Notes under the pieces: model-generated | The model's input: only the letters and a program-made list of their open reading frames with translations | Database searches by the model: none | What the model was told of the DNA's origin: nothing | Origin: a virus | Direction: 5' to 3' (one strand) | Length of the DNA: 23,324 nt | IMG/VR virus record: IMGVR_UViG_3300045110_000358 | Span: 1-23,324 of that record | Translations under genes and position numbers: made by a program | Shown here: in pieces, positions 7,230 to 15,435 of the stretch | How positions within the stretch are numbered: the stretch's first letter is position 1 | How the letters are laid out: the number at the start of each line of letters is the position of its first letter

Positions 7230-8396
7230 GTGCCGATCCTCGGTGGCTTCATCCGCCTTCGCAAGCACCAGTTCGGTCGCCAGGCCGACTTCGGGACCGC
7301 CGTCCCGGCCACCCGGGCCTACCCCTTCGGGGGGACTCCCAGCGTCGTCCTCAATTGGACAGATGTCGAGGTTGACGTCGGCTCGCTGGACCCGGTCGCG
7401 CCGCCCTACCGGACGGCCCCCGACCTCACCGCCAGCCTGACCGATTCGGCCCTCGCCTACGACAACATCCCGATCCTGATGTCGGCCTTCTTCGGCGGCG
7501 GGGTGGCCCCGACCGGGGCGGGTGCCGGCAAGACGTGGGTCCACGACCCGGCCTCGCTCACCGTCGATGAACCCGACGTCTTCACATATGAATTCTTCGA
7601 CGATGTGGTCACGGATGCGTTCCAGCTCCGCGACGGCCTCCTCGAATCGCTCGAGATCACGGGTCCCGACGGCCTCGGCCCGCTGTCCACGACGATGACC
7701 TGGCGCTACGGCGCGGTGGCCTCGACGGGCTCGACCGACAGCCCCGTCGACGGCACGGTGCCGACGCCCGATCTCGCGGTCTCGGCGACCGACGCCCTCG
7801 TCTACCTCAAGGACGGCGGCATCTGGATCGGCGACACCCTGGCCGGCGTCTTCGGCCACCAGGTCACCGACGCCCTCCACAACTTCACGCTGCGCCTCAG
7901 CCACGAGGTCGACCAGAAGCGGTTCGCCAACGGCGCCCAGACGTTCGACTTGGCCGCCTACGGGCCGGGCGCCCGGACCATCGAGCTCGAGGCGACCTTC
8001 GCCAAGACGGCCGACATCGTCGGCGTCGATTCCGAATCGGACCACTGGATGGCCGACCAGGCCGTCAACCGCTACGTCGGCCTCCGCTTCATCAGCACCG
8101 AGCTGGCCGAGGCGCCGTCGACCTTCTACGCCTGGGACGTCGTCATCCCGATGCGGATCTATACCCGCACCGAGGGCGAGGTCGGCCAGAACAGCACGGT
8201 CGTCCTGACCGGCCACGCCTTCTACGACGACGTCGGCGACACCGTCTTCAAGTCGACCGCCGTCACCACCCTGACCGAGGCCGAGCTGGGTCTTGCATCG
8301 GTGGGCCTCATGGCCGCATCGGCGGAAGGCGAGAGCAAGTCGAAGTCGAAGACCACCAAGAAGGCCGAGGCCGAGCCGGCCCACGCCGCGGCCTGA
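7230..8396 (+). CDS. major tail tube protein
   Basis: A 388-residue beta-rich protein; such proteins polymerise into hexameric rings around the tape measure. The start GTG 7230 lies 6 bases after AAGGGAG, one of the stronger ribosome sites in the window, as expected for an abundant structural protein. Visible features: IRLRKHQFGRQADFGT near the N terminus (common tube-protein start, resembling VGKETTFGT), repeated strands with TYEFFDDVVTDAFQLRDGLLESLEI, and an alanine- and lysine-rich flexible C tail (SKSKTTKKAEAEPAH). It is longer than minimal tube proteins, so an extra surface domain is likely. A 63-base gap precedes it and contains a weak 6-bp hairpin (CTGGCG 7171-7176 with CGCCAG 7189-7194). 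Confidence 0.82.
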   Translation: MPILGGFIRLRKHQFGRQADFGTAVPATRAYPFGGTPSVVLNWTDVEVDVGSLDPVAPPYRTAPDLTASLTDSALAYDNIPILMSAFFGGGVAPTGAGAGKTWVHDPASLTVDEPDVFTYEFFDDVVTDAFQLRDGLLESLEITGPDGLGPLSTTMTWRYGAVASTGSTDSPVDGTVPTPDLAVSATDALVYLKDGGIWIGDTLAGVFGHQVTDALHNFTLRLSHEVDQKRFANGAQTFDLAAYGPGARTIELEATFAKTADIVGVDSESDHWMADQAVNRYVGLRFISTELAEAPSTFYAWDVVIPMRIYTRTEGEVGQNSTVVLTGHAFYDDVGDTVFKSTAVTTLTEAELGLASVGLMAASAEGESKSKSKTTKKAEAEPAHAAA

Positions 8397-8397
8397 C

Positions 8398-8955
8398 ATG
8401 GCGACGATCGACTGCATCTGTCCCCCGAAGGGGGACGGCGAGACGCGCCACCCGGACGGCGATACCGTGACCCTCCGCGAGCGTCTGGACTTCAGGCAGG
8501 CCCTGACCGCTCGCAACGCCTTCCTCGTCCTGAAGGCCGAGGACCCCGACGCCTCGACGGCCGAGGTCCTCGCCGTCCTGACCGAGACATACCTGCTCCT
8601 CGGCATCGAGTCGTGGTCGATCGTCGACGCCAGGGGCAAGCCGGTGCCGGTGTCGAAGGCCGCCATCCGCGAGCTCCTCCTGTCGCACCCCGACCAGGCG
8701 ATGGTCGTCGGCGACGAAGCCGACGCGCTCTACTCGGAAGCCGTGATCAGCCCTTTAGTGGCCCGGGCCTCGAGCTCCTCGCCCACTACGCCGACAGCCG
8801 TATCGACGTCAGCGACGAGTGGGCCTTCACCGCGGCGCCCGAAGCGCTCGAAGCCATCCTCGACCACGAGTTCCCGGACGGCCGGCATCGTTCAGATCTC
8901 ACCGTCGCCCGATGGCGACTCCAGCTCCTGGCCGAGCTCGGCGTCGGCCGGCTAG
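8398..8955 (+). CDS. tail assembly chaperone, unshifted product (G-like)
   Basis: The zero-frame product is 185 residues. Residues 1-120 are a plausible helical chaperone (TLRERLDFRQALTARNAFLVL..., then EVLAVLTETYLLLGIESWSIVD). After the slippery site at 8751-8757 the frame stays open for 66 codons but encodes a Ser/Pro/Thr-rich low-complexity tail that looks like out-of-frame reading of the next exon-like segment. This is the gene between major tail protein and tape measure, where siphophages keep the two chaperone products G and GT. Whether the long tail is really made is uncertain; many phages stop soon after the slip. Start ATG 8398 follows the previous stop by one base. Confidence 0.7.
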   Translation: MATIDCICPPKGDGETRHPDGDTVTLRERLDFRQALTARNAFLVLKAEDPDASTAEVLAVLTETYLLLGIESWSIVDARGKPVPVSKAAIRELLLSHPDQAMVVGDEADALYSEAVISPLVARASSSSPTTPTAVSTSATSGPSPRRPKRSKPSSTTSSRTAGIVQISPSPDGDSSSWPSSASAG

Positions 8956-9014
8956 TCCGGCAGCACCAGGCCGCGGAGGATCGCAAGGTGGCACAGCTCC
9001 GGAGGGCGACCTAG
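8398..9014 (+). CDS. tail assembly chaperone, -1 frameshift product (GT-like)
   Basis: Slippage by -1 at CCCTTTA fuses residues 1-120 to the frame running 8757-9014, giving a 205-residue protein. The shifted frame reads SGPGLELLAHYADSRIDVSDEWAF..., then HEFPDGRHRSDLTVARWRLQLLAELG, a typical well-folded chaperone T domain, unlike the low-complexity zero frame. The tape measure ATG follows the TAG stop at once (9012-9017). In lambda and many other siphophages the ratio of G to GT controls tail assembly on the tape measure. The coordinates span the fused product; reading steps back one base at 8757. Confidence 0.8.
8751..8757 (+). other. programmed -1 ribosomal frameshift site CCCTTTA
   Basis: The zero frame reads AGC CCT TTA, so the heptamer C CCT TTA fits X XXY YYZ exactly. 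After slipping, the frame continues AGT GGC CCG. TTA is a conspicuously rare leucine codon in this GC-rich sequence, which suggests the site is kept by selection. Downstream GGCCCGGGCC (8760-8769 region) is GC-rich and could stimulate slipping. Confidence 0.82.
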
Positions 9015-10775
9015 ATGGCGATCGGTGAGACCGCCAAGCTCCTTGCCTCGCTGAGTCTCGAGGACAAGCTGACCCCGGCCCTGAAGAAGGCGTCGGGCTC
9101 GCTCGACAGGTTCGACGTGCGGCTGGACAAGTCATCGAGCCGGGCCTTCAAGGCGGGCCAGCAGATCGGGACCGGCATCAAGGCCGGCGCCGTCATCGCC
9201 ACGGCCGCGATCGGCAGCATCGCAGGGTTGCTCCTGCTGTCGGCCAAGGAGGGCCAGGACGCGGCCAAGGTCCAGAACGTCTACGCCACCGCCGTCGCCA
9301 ACTCGGGCAAGGTGACGGCCGCCAACGTCGACGCCCTGAACGCCCAGCAGGACGCCCTCCTGAAGCTGACCGGGACCGACGACGAGGTCGTCAAGTCGCA
9401 GCAGACGCGGCTCATCCAGATGGGCCTGACCGGCGACCAGGTCGAGAAGCTGACGCCGCTGATCTTCGACCTGGCGGCAGCGGGCTACAGCCTCGACGAG
9501 TCCACGAGGGCCGTCGGCAAGGCGGCGCAGGGCAGCACGACCTCGCTGTCGCGGCTGGGCATCATCGTGCCCAAGGGCGCGGACGCGATCGAAGTCCTCA
9601 ACAAGCGGTTCAAGGGCACCGCGGCTGCCCTGTCGGGCGGTCTCGACGTCCGCCTCAAGGTCCTCGACCAGAGGCTCGCCAACCTCCGCGAGGCGGCCGG
9701 CCAGAAGCTCCTGCCGGCCCTGACCCGCATCGTCGACGTCGTCGCCGACAAGCTGGTCCCGGCCTTCGGCCTGTTCATCGACGCGATCATGCCGTCGGTC
9801 CTCGAGGGCCTCGACAAGCTGTCGGGCTACCTCGAGGGTGGCGGGGCGACGACCGCCATCACCAAGTTCCTGTCGTTCGCCAAGTCGGCGGCGCCCGTCA
9901 TCCAGTCGGCGGCCTCGGCGACACTGACCATCATCCAGACGGCGGTCGGCTTGTTCTCGTCACTCCCGCCCGAGATCCAGGGGCTCGCCGTCGCGGGGCT
10001 GACGATCAACAAGCTGACCGGGGGTCTGGTCACCAACCTCGCCGGCGGTCTCATCTCGGCCGTCATCTCGTCCTTCAAGGGCCTGATGAACGTCAACGCG
10101 GCGGTCGTCAACGTCAACGGCGGGGTGGGCGGTGGCCTGCCGGGTGGCGTGGGTGGGGTCGCGGGAGCCGCCGCCGGCATCGGGACCGGGGCAGCCCTGG
10201 GGCTGATCGCAGCCTCCGTCGGCGCGACCGTGGTCGGCTCCGTGCAGGCTCGCGGGATAGTCGACTCACTGGTCGACGACCAGGCCCTGCTCGCCGCGGC
10301 CGAGGCGGCCCGCAAGCACGGCGTCTCTGACGAGCACAACGCGGCGTTGCAGAAGCTCCGGCAGATGCACACCCCTGGCGGCGGCGTCCCGGCCAACCCT
10401 GCCCAGGACGCCGCCGAGAAGGCCCAGCAGGCCCGCAACGCCGCCTTCACCAGCAACCCGACGCGACAGGAGCTGCGGGTCAAGGTCCGCGACCTCGAGA
10501 AGCTCAAGCCGACCAAGGACACCCAGCGGGCCATCGTCTCGCTTCAGAACCGGCTCCAGAACCGGATCGACGAGGAGAAGAAGCGGGTCGCGGCCGCCGT
10601 CGACGCCTCGTCCCGGGCGATCGTCGCAGCGGTCAAGGCGGCCGGTTCCCAGCCGATCTACGTCACGGTCCCGGTGACCACCAACTTCAACAGCCGCCAG
10701 GTCGAGGCCAACCTCAACCGCTACACCTACCTGCCCGGGCAGGGCATCACCAAGACCTCGGGCTTCCTGCCCTAG
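9015..10775 (+). CDS. tape measure protein
   Basis: A 586-residue helical protein directly after the tail chaperones, as required of the ruler that fixes tail length and passes into the host membrane during injection. It has an N-terminal amphipathic part (LEDKLTPALKKASGSLDRFDVRLDK), a hydrophobic segment near 57-79 (GAVIATAAIGSIAGLLLLSA), a middle with long helices, a Gly/Ala-rich hydrophobic block near 370-410 (VNGGVGGGLPGG, GAALGLIAASVGATVV), and a charged coiled-coil-like C-terminal region (RDLEKLKPTKDTQRAIVSLQNR). By the usual rule of about 0.15 nm per residue the tail would be roughly 90 nm. ATG immediately follows the chaperone stop. Confidence 0.88.
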   Translation: MAIGETAKLLASLSLEDKLTPALKKASGSLDRFDVRLDKSSSRAFKAGQQIGTGIKAGAVIATAAIGSIAGLLLLSAKEGQDAAKVQNVYATAVANSGKVTAANVDALNAQQDALLKLTGTDDEVVKSQQTRLIQMGLTGDQVEKLTPLIFDLAAAGYSLDESTRAVGKAAQGSTTSLSRLGIIVPKGADAIEVLNKRFKGTAAALSGGLDVRLKVLDQRLANLREAAGQKLLPALTRIVDVVADKLVPAFGLFIDAIMPSVLEGLDKLSGYLEGGGATTAITKFLSFAKSAAPVIQSAASATLTIIQTAVGLFSSLPPEIQGLAVAGLTINKLTGGLVTNLAGGLISAVISSFKGLMNVNAAVVNVNGGVGGGLPGGVGGVAGAAAGIGTGAALGLIAASVGATVVGSVQARGIVDSLVDDQALLAAAEAARKHGVSDEHNAALQKLRQMHTPGGGVPANPAQDAAEKAQQARNAAFTSNPTRQELRVKVRDLEKLKPTKDTQRAIVSLQNRLQNRIDEEKKRVAAAVDASSRAIVAAVKAAGSQPIYVTVPVTTNFNSRQVEANLNRYTYLPGQGITKTSGFLP

Positions 10776-12626
10776 ATGGACGTCAAGCTCGCCGGCAGCT
10801 CGATCACCTACCGGCCCGACGACGACCAGCTCGGCGGGCTGTCGCTCGAGTTCGCGGCCTTCGACGGGGAGGTCGGCATCGGCCAGGTCCCGGTCCCCGA
10901 CCCGACCGCGGCCATCTCGGTCCTCGACGGACGGGCCGTGCGCATCAGCGAGGGCAGCGTCCGGCTGACCGACGGCTGGATCGTCGACCAGGACCGCGAG
11001 AGAGGCCCCATGCCGGCCGCCACGGCGCGGCTGCACACTTTCTCGGTCCAGGACGCGAACGCCCTTCTCGATGGCTTCCGGGTGTCTCGTACGCGATCCA
11101 GCGAGACCGACGTGGCCCGGGTCCTCGCCTTCGCCGCGGCCGACGGCTCGTCGTGGGACACGACCTGGGTCCTGGTCTCGGGGACCGTCACCCTGCCGGC
11201 CAAGACCTACGACAGCGACGGCGGCTGGGGCGAGCTGATCAGCGACGTCGTCGAGTCCACCGGCAAGACGCTCTTCCTCCACGACAAGGCGGCCGGCGGG
11301 CGCTGCCTCCACTACCACGGCCTGACCTCGGGCCACGGCTGCGGCCTGTCGATCAGCGACCAGCAGCGGGGCGGCCTGGCGGCGACCGTCTTCGCTCCCA
11401 TCGAGCCGCGCCGGCAGCGGACCAGCATCGACCTCCGCAACGACGTCCTCGGACGCGACCAGACCGGTCGGACCTCGAGCGCCAGCGATTCGGCCAGCAT
11501 CGCCGCCCATGACGCCGACGGCCTGAAGCACCAGTCGCTGCAGACCTTCGACGCGGTCAGCCAGGCCGACCTCGACGTCAAGACGGCCGCCTTCCTCGCC
11601 TCCCAGAAGGACGAGCGCGACACCTGGACGTGCCAGATCGGGCCGCTCGGCGAGACCGAGCTGGGGCTGATTCGGGTCGGCGACATCATCACCGTGACGT
11701 CGTCGGTCATGGGCCTCTCGGCGAGTCCCCAGCGGATCGCCCACATGACGTTGCAGCCGGCCACGGGCGAGGGCGGCCGGGTGGCCGAGGGACTGTGGTT
11801 CGCGGCCCTCGAGCTGGGCGCCCCGGTCCGACGTCGCAACCGACGCGGGACGAACGCCATCGTCATCCCGACCGACGACCCGTGGGTCTGCATCCCGCCC
11901 GACTTCCGGGTCCAGGCGGTCGATGACGGTTCCAACGACCACTACCAGATCGGCTGCCAGATAAAGGCCGGCAACTTCCTGGCCCGCAGCAACAACCCCG
12001 CCGACGACTTCCTCGAGTTCAGCCACCTCATGCACCTCTACGCCGGGGCGAGCTACCGGATCGGCTACTCGGTCCAGTACGCCGCTGCGGCCAACCATCT
12101 AGAGGTCTGGCTGAGCAACACGGTCGAGGACGGCGAGGCCCACTTCCACGCCGGCAGCACCTGTCCCTCGGAGATCGCCGCCGATCCGCCCGTCGGAGCG
12201 GTCCTGTCGGGCGGCGGGACGTGGTCGACGGTCGGCTACTACCCCATCCCGTACACCGCCGTCCGGACGTCGGACTACCACGTCAAGTTCCAGTCGACGT
12301 TCTTCACCGGCTGCAACAGCGACCTGTCCTGGGTCGTCGTCCAGGCCACATACCTGTCGGGGCCTGACCCTCGCTTCGATTCGCTCCCGGCCTGTGTCGG
12401 TGAGCCGCGGGTCAACCAGCGCGTCCGCTTCACCGACGTCGTCGGCGACGGCACGACGACGTCCTTCACGACGACCTGGTCCTACATCCCGGGCACCCTC
12501 CACCTCTGGATAAACGGCCTCGACTGGACGCCCGATGTCAACGAGACCGGCCCGACGACGTACACCCTCGACTACCCGGTACCGCTCGGCGCGACGTCGA
12601 TCGTCGAGTACAGGCGGGCGGCATGA
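10776..12626 (+). CDS. large tail-tip/hub minor tail protein
   Basis: A 616-residue protein whose ATG follows the tape measure stop with no gap. Position and size suit the tail-tip hub or a merged distal-tail/tail-associated protein. The N-terminal half (1-370) is beta-rich, with repeated short strands around GDIITVTSSVMGLSASPQRIAHM, like phage hub proteins. Residues about 390-540 form a further beta-sandwich-like part with many aromatic residues and cysteine pairs (CQIKAGNF, ACVGEP), possibly carbohydrate-binding. The last 60 residues hold a domain of the type VGDGTTTSFTTTW...LHLWINGLDW, also seen in the next gene. No separate Dit and Tal genes are visible, so their roles may be combined here. 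It overlaps the next gene by ATGA. Confidence 0.72.
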   Translation: MDVKLAGSSITYRPDDDQLGGLSLEFAAFDGEVGIGQVPVPDPTAAISVLDGRAVRISEGSVRLTDGWIVDQDRERGPMPAATARLHTFSVQDANALLDGFRVSRTRSSETDVARVLAFAAADGSSWDTTWVLVSGTVTLPAKTYDSDGGWGELISDVVESTGKTLFLHDKAAGGRCLHYHGLTSGHGCGLSISDQQRGGLAATVFAPIEPRRQRTSIDLRNDVLGRDQTGRTSSASDSASIAAHDADGLKHQSLQTFDAVSQADLDVKTAAFLASQKDERDTWTCQIGPLGETELGLIRVGDIITVTSSVMGLSASPQRIAHMTLQPATGEGGRVAEGLWFAALELGAPVRRRNRRGTNAIVIPTDDPWVCIPPDFRVQAVDDGSNDHYQIGCQIKAGNFLARSNNPADDFLEFSHLMHLYAGASYRIGYSVQYAAAANHLEVWLSNTVEDGEAHFHAGSTCPSEIAADPPVGAVLSGGGTWSTVGYYPIPYTAVRTSDYHVKFQSTFFTGCNSDLSWVVVQATYLSGPDPRFDSLPACVGEPRVNQRVRFTDVVGDGTTTSFTTTWSYIPGTLHLWINGLDWTPDVNETGPTTYTLDYPVPLGATSIVEYRRAA

Positions 12627-13258
12627 CCGTTCCGCAGGAGGTCAAGCTCGCCCGCCACGCCGGCGACCTCGACGACGACGGTCACGACACCTACGGCGGC
12701 GCCTCGGCACCGGCTTCGGCCGACTACCTGGTCGGCACCGCGTCGGGCTCGCTGTCGGCCGAGATCGTGGTCGGCACGACGCCAGGCGGCGAGCTCGGCG
12801 GGACGTGGGCCAGCCCGACCGTCGACACGGCCCACTCGGGCTCGAGTCACGCCACGACCCAGGCAGCAGCCGAGGCGACCGCGGCGGCAGCTCTGGCGGC
12901 CCATGCTGCGTTGCCTGCGGCGTCTGGCACCGATCACCTCCACGTCGACAATGTCGCGTTCAGCGGGGACGGCAGCACGACGGCGTTCGAGCTACCCGCG
13001 GCCCCGTTCGACGCCTACAGCGTCGCGTGCTACGTGGCCGGCCTCCGGACGGCGGTCACCCTGAGCGGCACGCTGCTGACGACGGCGACCTTCGGCTCGG
13101 CACCGGCCAGCGGCACCGACAACGTCCTGGTCGACATCGTGGCGGCCGTCGACACCGGCACGTCGTCACCGCTCGGCGACGTGCTCTACATGGACGGCTC
13201 ACCGACCACCCCGCTGTACGTCGAGGGCGGCATCGACTTCCTGTACTCCGATGCCTGA
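12623..13258 (+). CDS. tail fibre-like protein with GDGxTT domain
   Basis: A 211-residue protein overlapping the hub gene by ATGA. The N-terminal part (1-60) contains GGELGGTWASPTVD, a motif repeated in many phage fibres (xLxGTxxxPTV), followed by an alanine-rich, likely helical or trimeric coiled-coil stretch (SSHATTQAAAEATAAAALAAHAAL). The C-terminal part has FSGDGSTTAFELP...YVAGLRT, a beta domain shared with the end of the upstream protein. This layout fits a short trimeric side or tip fibre. A strong AGGAGGG for the following gene starts right after its stop region. Confidence 0.68.
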   Translation: MTVPQEVKLARHAGDLDDDGHDTYGGASAPASADYLVGTASGSLSAEIVVGTTPGGELGGTWASPTVDTAHSGSSHATTQAAAEATAAAALAAHAALPAASGTDHLHVDNVAFSGDGSTTAFELPAAPFDAYSVACYVAGLRTAVTLSGTLLTTATFGSAPASGTDNVLVDIVAAVDTGTSSPLGDVLYMDGSPTTPLYVEGGIDFLYSDA

Positions 13259-13270
13259 GGAGGGCTAGAC

Positions 13271-13837
13271 ATGGTCACCACGGGCGTCGATAACCCGTTC
13301 CCGAGCATCCTCATCGTCGAGGGCACCGAGCCTGCTGCACCGGCAGCGGGTCGGCAGCGGCTCTACATCGACAGCACGACGCATCTGCTCAAGATCACGA
13401 ACAGCAGCGGGACGGAATCGACCGTCGGCCCGCCGATGACCCGGATCGAGTACACCCTGGCCTCGGCCGACGTGGCACTGACCACGGCGAACACCTTCTA
13501 CGACGGACCGACCGGCACGCCCGCGGCCGGCACCTATGACGCTCTCGGCATCTTCGAACTGGAGATGACCGGCTCGAACACCGATTCCGCGGTCGTCCGC
13601 CTCATCACCGGGACGTCGACCGTCGTGGACGAACGCGAGACGGGCATCACCCCGGGAGCCTCCGCTGCCCAGGGCTACACCGGCATGGTCTCGGCCCGGG
13701 TCATCCTGAACGGTTCGACCGCCATCCGCCTCGCGGCGGCCAGCCTGCGCGGCGGCGGGATCATGAAGCGCGACCCGTCGCGTGGCTCGTCGGCCCTCCA
13801 CCGGGCGACGGTCCTCATCCTCGTCCAGGTCGTCTGA
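13271..13837 (+). CDS. putative minor tail/fibre protein
   Basis: A 188-residue protein starting 6 bases after AGGAGGG (13258-13264). The N-terminal phrase RQRLYIDSTTHLLKITNSSG (about 29-48) is a common attachment or linker strand in phage tail and fibre proteins. A beta-rich region follows (TRIEYTLASADVALTTANTFYDGP, then AGTYDALGIFELEMTG), resembling small jelly-roll fibre heads. It ends in TGATG overlap with the next gene. No enzyme motif is seen. The function is inferred from context among the fibre genes. Confidence 0.62.
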   Translation: MVTTGVDNPFPSILIVEGTEPAAPAAGRQRLYIDSTTHLLKITNSSGTESTVGPPMTRIEYTLASADVALTTANTFYDGPTGTPAAGTYDALGIFELEMTGSNTDSAVVRLITGTSTVVDERETGITPGASAAQGYTGMVSARVILNGSTAIRLAAASLRGGGIMKRDPSRGSSALHRATVLILVQVV

Positions 13838-14346
13838 TGGCCAAGGGCGCGATCATGACGGCGTTCTCCCAGACGGCCAACGTCGTCGTCGCCAACGTCA
13901 CCGCCGAGCGGACGGTGACCGGTCTAGGCATCGGCTCGCTGACGTTCCCGGCGATGTACCTCGAGCCCGGGACGTCGCTGCGGATCCTGCTCCGTGGGGT
14001 GTGGTCGACCAGCGGCAGCCCGACCCTGCGCTGGCGGGCCAAGCTGGGCGGCACGGTCCTCCTCGACACGGGTGCCGTGCAGGAGCCCAAGGACGCGCCC
14101 AACGAGCCGTGGGCGATGGAGGTCATGCTGGTCTGCCGGTCGGCCGGCGCGCAGGGCGCGATCATCGGCGCGGGCTCGGTGGCGAGCATCTCGACGCACA
14201 TCGACTTCCCGCCGCAGACGACGCCCGTCGCGATCGATACGACCAGGCCGCTGGCACTCGACGTGACCTGCCAGTGGGGCACCGCGGCCGCCGGCAACAC
14301 CGTGACCTGCACGCATCTGCTGATCTGGGCCGAGCAGCCCATCTAG
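13837..14346 (+). CDS. putative fibre-head protein, beta-sandwich type
   Basis: A 169-residue protein coupled to the gene before it by TGATG. Strands such as RTVTGLGIGSLTFPAMYLEPGTSLRILLRGVW and ARPLALDVTCQWGTAAAGNTVTCTHLLIWAEQ follow the pattern of phage tail-fibre jelly-roll heads, whose sequence often reads SLRIRLRGVWST..PTLRWRAKLGGTVLLDT. It probably belongs to the adhesion complex at the tail tip. The stop TAG is embedded in the ribosome site (TAGGAGGG) of the next gene. The fold is inferred by eye, not by search. Confidence 0.62.
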   Translation: MAKGAIMTAFSQTANVVVANVTAERTVTGLGIGSLTFPAMYLEPGTSLRILLRGVWSTSGSPTLRWRAKLGGTVLLDTGAVQEPKDAPNEPWAMEVMLVCRSAGAQGAIIGAGSVASISTHIDFPPQTTPVAIDTTRPLALDVTCQWGTAAAGNTVTCTHLLIWAEQPI

Positions 14347-14356
14347 GAGGGAAGCC

Positions 14357-15250
14357 ATGCCCAGCAACACATACGGCAGACAAGTCGTCGAAGCCCTCGT
14401 CAACAAGAGTGGCGGTGCGGTCGCGGCCGGTGACGTGGTCATCATCGACACGACCAACGACGGCGCCTTCACGACGACCACGACGGCCCGCTCGGAGGTC
14501 ACCATCGGCGTCGTCCAGGAGGCGATCGCCAGCAACGCCACCGGGCGGGTCCTGCTGTCGGGCTTCGCCGCCCTCGTCAACGTCCCGGCCTCGGTGACCC
14601 GCGGCCACTACGTCGAGACCCATACCGTCGCCAAGCAGGCGACCGGCAACAGCAGCCGCCGGTCGGGCTCGTTCGGGCAGTTCAGGACGGGCGGCACGAC
14701 GCCGACCGCGGTCCTCTGGGGCAACGCCGACCAGACGCCGCCGGGCGCCGCGGCCATCGCCCGGACGACGCTCGGGACGACCGCGACGGGGGCGTCGTTC
14801 CAGACGGCGCGTGGCACGTTCCTGAAGAAGATCACCGTCGGGACCGACGGCTTCCTCGCCTCGATCGTGGCCTACGTCAAGGGCGACGGCACGAACTACA
14901 GCGGCCTGTCCGCCGGCGTCCTGTCCGATTCGGCGGGCGTCCCGGTGAACGTCCTCGCCACCAGCGGCGCCCCGATCAATGCGCCGCCCTCCGTTCCCAA
15001 CGCCAACCTCCTGATGAACACGACGGCCCGCTGGGTCACCGTCAGCATCGGCCTGTGGGTCCCGGCCGCCGACTACTGGATCGCGGTCCAGCTCGCCGCC
15101 GCGGCGAACAGCCGGCTGCTCCTGGCCTTCACCGCCTCGACCGGGTCCGACAAGTACCAGAACAGCAACAACCTGTCGGACGTCTCGATGGTCGCCACGT
15201 CGGGCTCGACGACCGACGACAACAGCATCTACGCCAACATGCTGCGCTGA
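14357..15250 (+). CDS. putative tail fibre/receptor-binding protein
   Basis: A 297-residue protein with a clear ribosome site (AGGAGGG, 14345-14351, 5 bases before ATG). The N-terminal region (1-110) resembles small capsid-decoration or DUF2190-like beta domains (VVEALVNKSGGAVAAGDVVI, then TTTARSEVTIGVVQEAI). The C-terminal region (about 150-297) is a beta-sandwich: GTFLKKITVGTDGFLASIVAYVKGDG, then ARWVTVSIGLWVPAADYWIAVQL, like C-terminal receptor-binding heads. As the last large gene of the tail cluster before the lysis genes it is a reasonable receptor-binding candidate. The stop overlaps the next gene by TGATG. Confidence 0.6.
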   Translation: MPSNTYGRQVVEALVNKSGGAVAAGDVVIIDTTNDGAFTTTTTARSEVTIGVVQEAIASNATGRVLLSGFAALVNVPASVTRGHYVETHTVAKQATGNSSRRSGSFGQFRTGGTTPTAVLWGNADQTPPGAAAIARTTLGTTATGASFQTARGTFLKKITVGTDGFLASIVAYVKGDGTNYSGLSAGVLSDSAGVPVNVLATSGAPINAPPSVPNANLLMNTTARWVTVSIGLWVPAADYWIAVQLAAAANSRLLLAFTASTGSDKYQNSNNLSDVSMVATSGSTTDDNSIYANMLR

Positions 15251-15435
15251 TGCCGTCCGACCTCGACCCCCACGAGGCCGCCCTGTGGGCGCTCATCGCC
15301 ATCTGCCTCGTCCTCGTCGGGGCCATCCTGACCCCGGGCTCGGTCGGCATCAACGAGCGCGGCGCACTGCTCGGGGCCATCGCCGCCGTCCTGTTCGCCG
15401 TCGGCTGGCGTATCCGGCGCAAGGGAGGTGAGTGA
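15250..15435 (+). CDS. small two-helix membrane protein, holin candidate
   Basis: A 61-residue protein with two hydrophobic helices: about residues 10-28 (AALWALIAICLVLVGAIL) and 38-54 (GALLGAIAAVLFAVGW), then a basic tail RIRRKGGE. Small size, two helices, a charged C tail and position directly before a peptidase gene are typical of class II-like phage holins, which time lysis by making membrane holes. The start ATG overlaps the fibre stop (TGATG), and its own end contains the ribosome site GGAGGTG of the next gene. The holin role is inferred; any small membrane protein could look alike. Confidence 0.62.
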   Translation: MPSDLDPHEAALWALIAICLVLVGAILTPGSVGINERGALLGAIAAVLFAVGWRIRRKGGE

